From JBGRQB01 sp041725875 (GTDB lineage Bacteria > Bacteroidota > Ignavibacteria > Ignavibacteriales > Melioribacteraceae), in contig JBGRQB010000148.1 of the NCBI GenBank assembly GCA_041725875.1, positions 1-11,054 of the forward strand: 11,054 bases of DNA, given 5' to 3'. Below the pieces are notes generated by a model, which worked only from the letters and a program-made list of their open reading frames with translations, ran no database searches and was not told the DNA's origin. This document shows positions 1 to 6,510 of the stretch, piece after piece; position 1 is the first letter of the stretch, and each line of letters begins with the position of its first letter. Both the position numbers and the translations under genes were made by a program.

Positions 1-44
1 ATCTACAGAATTTTAATCGTCAGTAATTAGTTATTAAATTCGGC

Positions 45-105
45 GTTGCTTCCTATTTAAAGGCCATGTAGAGGCCAGTTAGAGCGGAGTTGTATCCTAT
101 TTGAA
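45..105. repeat. Imperfect direct repeat, two copies 44 bp apart
   Basis: The string GTTGCTTCCTATTTAA (45-60) recurs as GTTGTATCCTATTTGAA (89-105) with only a few differences. On the minus strand both copies begin AAATAGGA-GCAAC or AAATAGGATACAAC. The right copy lies within a stretch that reads FQIGYNSALTGLYMAFK followed by a stop at 53-55. The pair may be a duplicated piece of a decayed gene or part of a dispersed repeat; the sequence does not decide between these. Confidence 0.4.
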
Positions 106-123
106 AAGAAATTGTTTGGTAGT

Positions 124-141
124 CGATGACTTTAGTCATCG
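124..141. repeat. Perfect hairpin palindrome
   Basis: CGATGAC (124-130) and GTCATCG (135-141) form a perfect 7-bp stem around a TTTA loop. No T-run follows on either strand, so it does not look like an intrinsic terminator. It sits 10 bp before a larger nested palindrome, so the two may be parts of one intergenic repeat. Confidence 0.6.
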
Positions 142-151
142 TGTGCAATAC

Positions 152-205
152 GTGCCTTCGATACAATCCGGCTTCGTGTAACACTTCGCCGGATCACTCA
201 GGCAC
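152..205. repeat. Nested palindromic element
   Basis: Two inverted pairs are nested. GTGCC (152-156) pairs with GGCAC (201-205). Inside them ATCCGGC (166-172) pairs with GCCGGAT (188-194). A second CCGGATT at 206-212 could pair with AATCCGG (165-171) instead, so two alternative folds are possible. The form (GTGCCTTCG...CACTCAGGCACC) resembles dispersed intergenic palindromes of Bacteroidota-type genomes; that comparison is from memory. Function is unknown. It may be a REP-like repeat or a structured RNA. Confidence 0.55.
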
Positions 206-228
206 CCGGATTATGTTTAACAGTGGAA

Positions 229-325
229 TGTCATTTCACAGGAGCAAAGCGACGGAGAAATCTAAATGTTAAATTGTGCGGAATGCTATATTGAGACCTC
301 TCGAGTGCCTCGAGGTGACATAGCA
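229..325. repeat. Imperfect inverted-repeat element (dispersed repeat candidate)
   Basis: The left arm (229-263) begins TGTCATTTCACAGGAGC and ends GGAGAAATCT. The right arm (292-320) is a diverged reverse complement beginning TGAGACCTCTCGAG and ending CTCGAGGTGACA. The arms share TGTCA...GAG...TCT and the match continues outward (GTGGAATGTCA against TGACATAGCAC). Inside the right arm CTCGAG (300-305) pairs with CTCGAG (309-314) around a TGC loop, flanked by TGCTAT (284-289) and ATAGCA (320-325). Similar 'TGTCATTTC...GAGAAATCT' strings are common intergenic repeats in Bacteroidota-like genomes, so I call a dispersed non-coding repeat. Confidence 0.55.
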
Positions 326-438
326 CGACAAACTTCCCCCCAAGCAAGTTGTTGTTTCGGTATAGTTTGCTGCCCAGCATATTTTTCTACTTCATTGGAT
401 AAAAACTCTCTTAAACTAAGTAATCTATCTTCATTTTT
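286..438 (-). pseudogene. Possible decayed coding remnant, minus strand
   Basis: A minus-strand frame is open for 50 codons between a stop at 439-441 and a stop at 286-288. It has no start codon. Its first 35 codons read like real protein, including LSLREFLSNEVEKYAGQQT, while the last 15 lie in the palindromic repeat. The style (amphipathic helix, then GQQTIP) is loosely reminiscent of the C-terminal end of caspase-like C14 peptidase domains, but this is a memory-level resemblance on a very short piece. A run of seven A residues just upstream (minus-strand sense) would allow a frameshift to an adjacent open frame. It may be chance; I keep it as a low-confidence remnant. Confidence 0.2.
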
Positions 439-508
439 TTATTTATTTGTATTTGTAAAAATTTTGAATTAATATAAAGATCATTTTATATTTTCTTCCG
501 GAGGCTAA

Positions 509-1429
509 ATGGAAAAAAACTCGAAAATTCTCACAGGATGCGGAATAGGTTGCGGAGCTGTTGTAATTATTCTTATAATAATTGGTATCATCGGCTACAA
601 TTTTGTTTCTGATAAAGTTGAAAAAATTGAAGAGTTTGAGACTGTTATAAACGATCTTGAAGATCAGTATGAAAACTACGACCAGTATTCACCCGAAGAG
701 AATCTGCTTTCGGAGGAAAGATTTGCAATTTTTATGGAGATAAGAGACAGCATAAAAATTATGAGTCCTGATTTTACATATGCTCTAAGCACAATAAGCA
801 TCAAAATGGAAGATGCGGATGAAAACGAAGATAAAGATAATTCTTTTTCAGAAGTACTGACAATGGTTAATACCGGATTTTCCGCTATTCCGGAGATTCT
901 TGAGTATTTTAACTACAGACACAAAATGCTGGAAAAATATAATATGTCTGTAGGTGAATATTACTATTATTTTACAATGACATATTATGTATCACTTGGT
1001 GTTGATTTGGGTGACGGACCAAACTTCCCTGTTCCGGGCAATACAGACGGCAGTCATCATCACTTTGGAAATGAAAGCAGCAACAGCACCGAAGATTTTA
1101 TAAATGATCTTCGTGAAAGCAGAAGCGATAAAATAAGTAATAAAATTAATCATTTTATGTTAAAAGTATTTGATAATTATCTTCAGAATGAAAATCAGAA
1201 GTATAAAAAGCTGATTGAAGAAGAAATTGAACTTATGAAAGAAGATAAATATAAGCTTCCTTTTGCAGAAGCCAAGCCTGATTTTATCAAAAAGTTTTTT
1301 GAACCTTATAGCGGTAAGATAAAAACGACTTATGTTGAAATGCTTAATCCGCTGGAGTTAAATCCTTTTACAATTTCGAAAAAACGAAAGAGTTCAAAAA
1401 GAAAATCAAGACAATCTGAAAGCTACTAA
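509..1429 (+). CDS. Membrane-anchored protein of unknown function
   Basis: I do not recognise a family. The 306-residue product starts with a short polar stretch, then one strong hydrophobic segment (about residues 9-33, GCGIGCGAVVIILIII...) with Cys11 and Cys15 near its start. This looks like a single-pass anchor rather than a cleaved signal. The rest is acidic and largely helical. A conserved-looking LSEERFAIFMEIRDSI stretch lies at 67-82, a Tyr-rich patch at 151-160 and a His-Asn-Ser linker at 182-193. A Lys/Arg/Ser-rich tail (291-303) ends the protein. The start is well supported: CGGAGG (499-504) lies 4 bases before the ATG, the same spacing seen for htrA. It is the only plus-strand gene in the window and ends at a strong terminator shared with the convergent gene. 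Role unknown; an envelope-facing protein is plausible. Confidence 0.8.
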   Translation: MEKNSKILTGCGIGCGAVVIILIIIGIIGYNFVSDKVEKIEEFETVINDLEDQYENYDQYSPEENLLSEERFAIFMEIRDSIKIMSPDFTYALSTISIKMEDADENEDKDNSFSEVLTMVNTGFSAIPEILEYFNYRHKMLEKYNMSVGEYYYYFTMTYYVSLGVDLGDGPNFPVPGNTDGSHHHFGNESSNSTEDFINDLRESRSDKISNKINHFMLKVFDNYLQNENQKYKKLIEEEIELMKEDKYKLPFAEAKPDFIKKFFEPYSGKIKTTYVEMLNPLELNPFTISKKRKSSKRKSRQSESY

Positions 1430-1435
1430 ATATAA

Positions 1436-1466
1436 AAACCCCTTTATGCAAATTATAAAGGGGTTT
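1436..1466. terminator. Strong hairpin terminator between convergent genes
   Basis: AAACCCCTTTAT (1436-1447) and ATAAAGGGGTTT (1455-1466) form a perfect 12-bp stem with a 7-base loop. It starts 7 bp after the stop of the plus-strand gene and lies 33 bp beyond the stop of the convergent FG-GAP gene. The GC core followed by TTTCTTCT on the plus strand suits an intrinsic terminator. The A-run before the stem gives a T-rich tail on the minus strand, so it probably works in both directions. Confidence 0.85.
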
Positions 1467-1498
1467 CTTCTATTACCAAGTTAGAATATTTTTTATCG

Positions 1499-2704
1499 TT
1501 ATTTCTTGAAAATATAAACAGCACCGCAATTTTTCACTTTTCCATTATCTGCTCCAACTGCTCCTAAAATAGCAAAGTTTTCTTTTAACGCAACAGACTT
1601 AGCAGTATAATCGTGCTTATTGCCTTTGCTGTCGTAAATCTTTTGCAGCTGCATCCATTTGCCATTCTCTTTCTTAAACAGATAAGCATTACCAATATAT
1701 TTGCGGTCATTATCATCTGATCCTATAAGGGCATAATCTCCTGAAATCTTAACAGCTTCTCCAAATGTTTTGGTATCAGCTGCGGTTAATCTGGCTTTTA
1801 AAATCCAGTCGGAGTTTTCTTTTTCATAGATATATGCCGCGCCTGCATTAGTTTTGCCATCTACTGTTTCGTACCAGGCTCCTACAATTAATTTATCGTC
1901 GGAAATAGAAACTGAATGTCCAAACTGACCTTCTTCAACAGGGTTTTCTGAGATTAATGTTTTTCTTAAAACCCATTTTCCGTTTTCTCTTTCATAAAGA
2001 GAAACAGCTCCGGCAAATTCTTTTCCGGCAGCACTTACGCGCGCGCCTCCAACAGCAGCCCAATTACCTGAGATTGATACTGCCCATCCGAAGTTACTAT
2101 TTTTATTTATATTTTCAGTTTCAAGTTTGACTTTTTGCTGCCAGTCGTTTTCTTCCTTTTCAAATATATATGCAACACCGGCATTACTTATTCCTTTCAA
2201 ATCAGTATCGTGAGCAGAAATTATTATGTAATCTCCTGAAATTGATACATTTCCGCCAAACTTATCATTAGCCTTGCCGTTGTCGGCTTTCAGCAATGCT
2301 TTCTGTGTCCATTTATCTCCGGCTTTTTCAAAAACATAAGCGCATCCGGTAGTGTTAGCTGCGTTTGCTCCTACAACTACACGATCACCTGAAATTGCAA
2401 CAGAACATCCAAATTTACTGTCAGGAACCCTTTCATCAGCAACAAGTTTAACAACCTGTTTCCATTTCCCTTCTTTCAACTCAAAAATATATGCGGCCCC
2501 CAAATCACCGTCAGCTCTTGAAGCTCCTGCGACAAGGTAGTTTTCAGAAACAGCAACGGAAGAACCAAAGTAACTGTAGTTGCTGTGTTCAGGAATCATT
2601 ATTTTCTGCGATTCAGAAAACTTATCCTGCGCAAACTGCAAATTAAAAGTTAATACTGCAATTGTAATCAGCATCAAATATTTTACGATTTTTTGCTTAA
2701 TCAT
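1499..2704 (-). CDS. Secreted FG-GAP repeat protein, single seven-bladed propeller
   Basis: The 401-residue product has a signal peptide (MIKQKIVKYLMLITIAVLTF..., likely cut near residue 25) and then seven consecutive FG-GAP units. Their FG positions are near residues 46, 98, 149, 205, 261 and 314, with a degenerate YT at 366, spaced 51-56 residues. Each unit follows FGxSVxISGDxxxVGA...GAAYIFEKExxxW. Seven units match one integrin-alpha-like beta-propeller. The protein ends directly after the last unit (GAVYIFKK), with no C-terminal type IX sorting domain or anchor, so it is probably periplasmic or freely secreted. The ligand is unknown; FG-GAP propellers usually bind proteins or glycans and often calcium. 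A weak Shine-Dalgarno GGGA (2713-2716) lies 8 bases before the ATG. The gene follows thiN in the same direction after 119 bp that contain a hairpin. Confidence 0.88.
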   Translation of the reverse strand: MIKQKIVKYLMLITIAVLTFNLQFAQDKFSESQKIMIPEHSNYSYFGSSVAVSENYLVAGASRADGDLGAAYIFELKEGKWKQVVKLVADERVPDSKFGCSVAISGDRVVVGANAANTTGCAYVFEKAGDKWTQKALLKADNGKANDKFGGNVSISGDYIIISAHDTDLKGISNAGVAYIFEKEENDWQQKVKLETENINKNSNFGWAVSISGNWAAVGGARVSAAGKEFAGAVSLYERENGKWVLRKTLISENPVEEGQFGHSVSISDDKLIVGAWYETVDGKTNAGAAYIYEKENSDWILKARLTAADTKTFGEAVKISGDYALIGSDDNDRKYIGNAYLFKKENGKWMQLQKIYDSKGNKHDYTAKSVALKENFAILGAVGADNGKVKNCGAVYIFKK

Positions 2705-2735
2705 AATTTTAATCCCGTAATTGATATTATTTTCT

Positions 2736-2768
2736 TAATCCGAAACAATCTGTAGTTGTTCCGGATTA
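2736..2768. promoter_or_regulatory. Hairpin between thiN and the FG-GAP gene
   Basis: TAATCCGAAACAA (2736-2748) pairs with TTGTTCCGGATTA (2756-2768) in a 13-bp stem with one A-C mismatch around the loop TCTGTAG. It lies 55 bp past the thiN stop and 31 bp before the FG-GAP start. No T-run follows on the minus strand, so a terminator is doubtful. A 5' untranslated hairpin or a dispersed repeat is equally possible. It resembles the hairpin upstream of mltD (6364-6386) in both stem and loop. Confidence 0.55.
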
Positions 2769-2823
2769 TAGAAATGTTTATTAAATTTTGTCGTATTGCC
2801 CGAAAGGAAAATATTATAATTGT

Positions 2824-3471
2824 TTATTTGTTCTCAAACCAGGTTTTAAAGTCTCTGATTAAAAACGCAATTCCGTTTTCAACATTAACATATATCTGAG
2901 AACTTACAGCTTCGTTGCTCTGACTGTCCATTATGCCGAAGCAGACTTTGGTTCCCATAAGCTGATACTTTAATCCCTGCGAAGTAACAATTGTATCGCT
3001 GGTAAAGCCAAGAATTGATATTGGTTCACCTTGAGTGGTTTTGATTATGTTCTGACCCGAAATAGGTGTCAGAATTGATGATTGGTGTAAAACACTGACT
3101 TTTATTTTGTTGAAATATTTATAAACCAAACTCAAATTTGTAAGAGAATGATCAAGTCTGTCGCCGGTTCCGGCAGTTAAAACAGCTTCATCATATTTTT
3201 TTCTTACAACAAACTTTAACGTTTTTTCAACATCAGTATCTGATTGTCTGGTATAATGAATAAGCTGACTTTTACCATCGTAAAACTTAACAGTATCCAG
3301 ATCAATTGAGTCAAGATCTCCAATTATGTAATCGGGCATAAGTCCCATTTTTTTTGCTGAATTGGCTCCGCCGTCAGCGCAATAGAGATCTGCATATCCA
3401 AGTTTTTTAAGCTTGTTCAGGGCAGATTTTAACGGTGCCTCACCGTTAGCAAGAATGATACATTTCTTCAT
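2824..3471 (-). CDS. thiN: Thiamine pyrophosphokinase
   Basis: This cytoplasmic enzyme transfers pyrophosphate from ATP to thiamine, giving thiamine diphosphate directly. The 215-residue product shows the family's motifs in order: CADGGAN (31-37), PDYIIGDLDS (46-55), QSDTDVEKT (76-84) and GTGDRLDH (101-108). These supply the acidic magnesium and ATP site. A C-terminal beta-sandwich holds SNEAV (175-179), in the region that binds thiamine. The length is normal for the family. It lies 63 bp downstream of mltD on the same strand and may share its transcript. The only Shine-Dalgarno-like string, AAGGG (3484-3488), is 12 bases from the ATG and partly inside a perfect hairpin stem, so translation may be weak or controlled. 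I see no TPP riboswitch in front of it. Confidence 0.95.
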   Translation of the reverse strand: MKKCIILANGEAPLKSALNKLKKLGYADLYCADGGANSAKKMGLMPDYIIGDLDSIDLDTVKFYDGKSQLIHYTRQSDTDVEKTLKFVVRKKYDEAVLTAGTGDRLDHSLTNLSLVYKYFNKIKVSVLHQSSILTPISGQNIIKTTQGEPISILGFTSDTIVTSQGLKYQLMGTKVCFGIMDSQSNEAVSSQIYVNVENGIAFLIRDFKTWFENK

Positions 3472-3484
3472 ATATTATGATTTC

Positions 3485-3509
3485 CCTTAATATTCCATCA
3501 ATATTAAGG
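3485..3509 (-). promoter_or_regulatory. Perfect hairpin overlapping the thiN ribosome-binding site
   Basis: CCTTAATATT (3485-3494) and AATATTAAGG (3500-3509) form a perfect 10-bp stem with a 5-base loop, in the 63-bp gap between mltD and thiN. Read on the minus strand, the second arm ends in AAGG, which is most of the only Shine-Dalgarno candidate for thiN. The structure could mask that site or act as a weak mltD terminator. It is AT-rich and has no following T-run, so termination looks unlikely. Confidence 0.5.
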
Positions 3510-3534
3510 AATTAATTATTTAATTACAACGTTT

Positions 3535-6339
3535 TTAGTGAATTTTTAGTTTCTGTCCAACTTTGATCTTATTGTTCGATAAATCGTTCCATTCTTTCAA
3601 ATCTGATACACGAACATGATATTTTTTAGCTATTTTAATCAGAGATTCACCTCTGCGTACTTTATGTTCGCGCACCGGTTTTGAGTTAACGTTTTTACCG
3701 ACAATTGTGGTTTTATACTTTTTTGCACCTTCTTTATCCTTCATATCTTTGTAATCGGGATAAATTTTCAGAACCTGACCAGGTTTAATTCTGCTGTTTG
3801 GTAAATCGTTCCATTTTCTTATTTCTCTGGAGCTGATTCCGTAGTTTTCAGCTATATGACCCAAAGTGTCACCTGATTTTACAGTATAAAGAACCGTGTT
3901 TCCGTCAGTTTTAACATTTGAAGACGGAATTGCTTTGGCAGTTGCAGGTGCTGCAGAAGCTGATTTGCTGCTGCTTCTGTATATTACAAGTTTTTTACCG
4001 GCTCTGATGTTGTTTCCGGTTATTCCGTTCCACTGTCTTAAAGCTTCAACAGATACTTTATATTTAAGAGCTATATCACTTAGAGTATCACCTTTTTTGA
4101 TTTTATAGCTTACCTTATTGGCAGTTTTTACATAAACTTTTTTATCTTTTTTTGTTGCATTACCATTTACAATAAGTGTCTTTCCGGCATAAATACGACT
4201 CGATTTCAGGTTGTTCCATTTTTTCAGATCTGCTTCTGAGACTCTGAATTTGTGAGCTATTTTGCTCAAGTTGTCACCCCTGCGCACTTTATATTTTGTT
4301 GTGCCGGATGATTTTTTACTTGATGAACTTCTTGGCACACTTAAAGCATATTTACTGTCACCAATAAAGATCTGTAACTTTTTACCTGCAACAATTCTGC
4401 TGGTTCTTAAATTGTTCCATTGTTTAATTTTCTTAACCGAAACACCATATTTTCCAGCAATTTTACCAAGAACTTCTCCTCTGCGAATTCTGTGAGAAAT
4501 CCATTTACCACCAGAGTTTGCGTAAATTATTTTTAGTCTGTCAGCACGGTTTAGTTTATTTATAGATGCATAATAGTCTTTCTTTTTCGGGTTAACAAAG
4601 ATGTTAAGATTATCCCCTACTCTGACGTAAGTTGTATAAGATAATCCGTTCCAGTTTCTGATATCAGAAACCCTTACGTCGAATAACTGAGCTATATCAA
4701 CCAGTTTATCATATTTCTTTACTCTGTAAATTACCTTTTCTTTTCCTTCAGGCACAACAAGAACTGAATCTCTGTTATATGCACCCTGATAAATTTTAAG
4801 ATAATCATTTTCTCCGTCAACATCAGAAATTACAAGTCTGTAAGGGGCTTTATCATTTTTGCCGTTTAATGAATCTGCAACTGCAACAAAATCTATATTA
4901 TCAATTGTAAACGATTTTGGGTTAAAATTGGAAATAGGGATTTTAAGTTTTTGTCGCGGACGAATACTTTTCTTAATCGACATATTATTAGCTTTTGCAA
5001 GATGCGCTAATCTTACTTTGTATTTATATGCGATATGAGAAAGAGTTTCTCCTTTTTTAACAGTGTGAATAACATACTGCAATCTTGCTTCTTCAGGAAT
5101 GCTTTCAAGATTTTTTACAAATGCATCGTAAGAAATTGTAGGAATTTTTAACGGATATCCGCCGTCGTAATTTGGCGGTGTTGTGTGCTGAATAAGTTCA
5201 GGATTCATTTCCTTTATCATTTTTAGATTTATTCCGGCACATTTTGCAAGAACATTCAGATCAGTTCTCTGCTTTATTTTATATGTTTTGTAATCAATTG
5301 GTCTTTCATACTGGATATTTGTAAAACCATATTTTTCCGGCTGACTTGCAATCAGAGTAGCTGCAATGTATTGAGGAATATATCCTCTTGTTTCACGAGG
5401 AAGAAACCTTCTTATTTTCCAGTAGTTTTTGCTTCCTGCCTGTCGCATTGCCCATTTAATTCTTCTGTAACTGCAATTGTAATGAGCCAAAGCAACGTAC
5501 CAGTCACCGGTCTGATAAAACAAATCTCTCAAATGCTGGGCAGCAGCACGTGTTGCTTTTTCAGGGTCGCGTCTTTCATCCACATAAAAGTTTACTCTGA
5601 GATCGTAATGCTTACCAGTGGATTTAATAAACTGCCACATTCCCACGGCTCTTGCCCAGGATCTTGCTGCCGGACGTAAACCACTTTCAATCATACTAAG
5701 AAAAATTAACTGCTCGGGAACCTGTTCTTCTTTAAAGACAGAAGCCATCATAGGGAAATATTTTCCGGAGCGACTTAACCAGGCTTCCATTGTTTTTCTT
5801 CCGCGACCTGTGAAAAATTCAATAAAACGCTCTACGTGTCTGTTAATTTCAAGTTTAAACCCGCCAACGTTAATTTCTTCGCGGTTATCTATATCAAGAA
5901 GCTCGTCGTCGGCTTCAGGAATATCAAGTACATCTATCTCTTTTCTTATCCACTCTTCATAAGCAAAAAGAGATACATTTTGAGGAAGTTCACCAAGCTG
6001 ATCAATATAATCGCGGTAATCCTCTTTTATTGATCTGTCGAGCTCAAGATAAGCTTCACTCTCTTCTGCACCTGGTAAATAACTCAGGTCGTTTATTGCT
6101 TTAAGGGCAGCTTCAAATGATTCAATAGTTTTAAGAGTATCGTTACTGCTTTTGTAATTAAGTGCTTCTACATAACTGTTTCTGGCTTCTTCAATCATAA
6201 CGGTAAAGATCACAGCCGGATCTGAGACATCTGTTGTGTCAGTCGCTGTTTGTGAACTGCCGGATTGGAAAATGCTGCAGGAGGTTAATAAAAGAAGAGT
6301 AATTAATAAACTGATGAAATATAATTTTTTGATACTCAA
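3535..6339 (-). CDS. mltD: MltD-like lytic transglycosylase lipoprotein with seven LysM domains
   Basis: It cuts the glycan strand of peptidoglycan, forming 1,6-anhydro ends, and is probably held at the outer membrane facing the periplasm. The 934-residue product begins with a lipoprotein signal (lipobox LTSC, Cys21). A helical N-terminal region of about 140 residues follows. The SLT domain (about 185-340) has catalytic Glu218 in SMIESG, GMWQF at 233-237 and ALAHYNCS at 283-290, where the usual AYNxG glycine is Ser. A short MltD-type segment (about 360-400) ends YPLKIP. Seven LysM modules, which bind N-acetylglucosamine chains, lie near 423-468, 536-581, 613-658, 682-724, 744-788, 817-860 and 891-933. 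E. coli MltD is 452 residues with two LysM. The start is TTG: the Shine-Dalgarno sits 8 bases upstream and an in-frame stop (6352-6354) excludes a longer form. Confidence 0.93.
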   Translation of the reverse strand: MSIKKLYFISLLITLLLLTSCSIFQSGSSQTATDTTDVSDPAVIFTVMIEEARNSYVEALNYKSSNDTLKTIESFEAALKAINDLSYLPGAEESEAYLELDRSIKEDYRDYIDQLGELPQNVSLFAYEEWIRKEIDVLDIPEADDELLDIDNREEINVGGFKLEINRHVERFIEFFTGRGRKTMEAWLSRSGKYFPMMASVFKEEQVPEQLIFLSMIESGLRPAARSWARAVGMWQFIKSTGKHYDLRVNFYVDERRDPEKATRAAAQHLRDLFYQTGDWYVALAHYNCSYRRIKWAMRQAGSKNYWKIRRFLPRETRGYIPQYIAATLIASQPEKYGFTNIQYERPIDYKTYKIKQRTDLNVLAKCAGINLKMIKEMNPELIQHTTPPNYDGGYPLKIPTISYDAFVKNLESIPEEARLQYVIHTVKKGETLSHIAYKYKVRLAHLAKANNMSIKKSIRPRQKLKIPISNFNPKSFTIDNIDFVAVADSLNGKNDKAPYRLVISDVDGENDYLKIYQGAYNRDSVLVVPEGKEKVIYRVKKYDKLVDIAQLFDVRVSDIRNWNGLSYTTYVRVGDNLNIFVNPKKKDYYASINKLNRADRLKIIYANSGGKWISHRIRRGEVLGKIAGKYGVSVKKIKQWNNLRTSRIVAGKKLQIFIGDSKYALSVPRSSSSKKSSGTTKYKVRRGDNLSKIAHKFRVSEADLKKWNNLKSSRIYAGKTLIVNGNATKKDKKVYVKTANKVSYKIKKGDTLSDIALKYKVSVEALRQWNGITGNNIRAGKKLVIYRSSSKSASAAPATAKAIPSSNVKTDGNTVLYTVKSGDTLGHIAENYGISSREIRKWNDLPNSRIKPGQVLKIYPDYKDMKDKEGAKKYKTTIVGKNVNSKPVREHKVRRGESLIKIAKKYHVRVSDLKEWNDLSNNKIKVGQKLKIH

Positions 6340-6347
6340 TGTGCCGA

Positions 6348-6353
6348 CTCCTT
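6348..6353 (-). promoter_or_regulatory. Ribosome-binding site fixing the TTG start of mltD
   Basis: AAGGAG on the minus strand lies 8 bases before TTG (6337-6339). That codon begins the lipoprotein signal sequence. The frame is closed by a stop at 6352-6354 and holds no ATG between that stop and the signal sequence. Confidence 0.8.
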
Positions 6354-6363
6354 ATGGTGGTTC

Positions 6364-6386
6364 CGGACAAACTACATATTTGTCCG
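6364..6386. promoter_or_regulatory. Hairpin in the mltD leader
   Basis: CGGACAAA (6364-6371) and TTTGTCCG (6379-6386) form a perfect 8-bp stem with a 7-base loop, just upstream of the mltD ribosome-binding site. A TATAAT string on the minus strand (6415-6420) could be a -10 box, which would place the hairpin in the 5' untranslated leader; I find no convincing -35 partner. Read on the minus strand, stem and loop (CGGACAAATATGTAG...) resemble the plus-strand reading of the hairpin at 2736-2768. Confidence 0.45.
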
Positions 6387-6480
6387 ACATTACTTTAACT
6401 TATAACTGTTACTTATTATAAAACAACAATTTAGCTAAAATTTTCGAAAAAATGTAGTACAATTGTGATAAATTGGGAAT

Positions 6481-6510
6481 ATAATTATAAACTGATAGTT
6501 TTATAATTAT
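6481..6510. repeat. AT-only palindrome touching the ABC ATPase stop codon
   Basis: ATAATTATAAA (6481-6491) and TTTATAATTAT (6500-6510) form a perfect 11-bp inverted repeat whose right edge overlaps the stop codon of the ATPase (6510-6512). A competing pair, CTGATA (6492-6497) with TATCAG (6508-6513), would exclude it. The stem has no GC pairs and no clean T-run follows, so terminator activity is uncertain. It may mark the 3' end of the upstream transcript. Confidence 0.4.

Larger units (their letters stand above)
1..508. other. Gene-free region with palindromic repeats and possible coding remnants
   Basis: I find no intact gene in this stretch. It holds an imperfect direct repeat (45-60 and 89-105), three palindromic elements (124-141, 152-205, 229-325), and two short minus-strand open stretches that look protein-like but have no usable start (53-139 and 286-438). 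An AT-rich leader with a clear ribosome-binding site precedes the gene at 509. The GC-richer palindromes contrast with the AT-rich flanks. I see no tRNA-like cloverleaf. An open frame at 266-472 on the plus strand begins inside the repeat and has no Shine-Dalgarno sequence, so I do not call it a gene. Confidence 0.7.

Noticed and set aside
266..472. 68-codon plus-strand open frame in the left intergenic region
   Set aside because: It begins inside the palindromic repeat, has no Shine-Dalgarno site, has odd composition, and overlaps a more protein-like antisense frame.
3472..3534. TPP riboswitch before thiN
   Set aside because: The gap is only 63 bp, AT-rich, and lacks the conserved CTGAGA-type and GC-rich helices of the THI element; only a simple hairpin is present.
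3896..4495. Two plus-strand open frames with similar endings within mltD
   Set aside because: They lie antisense to LysM coding repeats; their similarity comes from the repeated modules on the other strand.
3535..5080. CRISPR or tandem DNA repeat array, suggested by recurring similar strings
   Set aside because: The recurrence reflects diverged LysM coding modules in one continuous frame; spacing and identity do not fit a CRISPR array.
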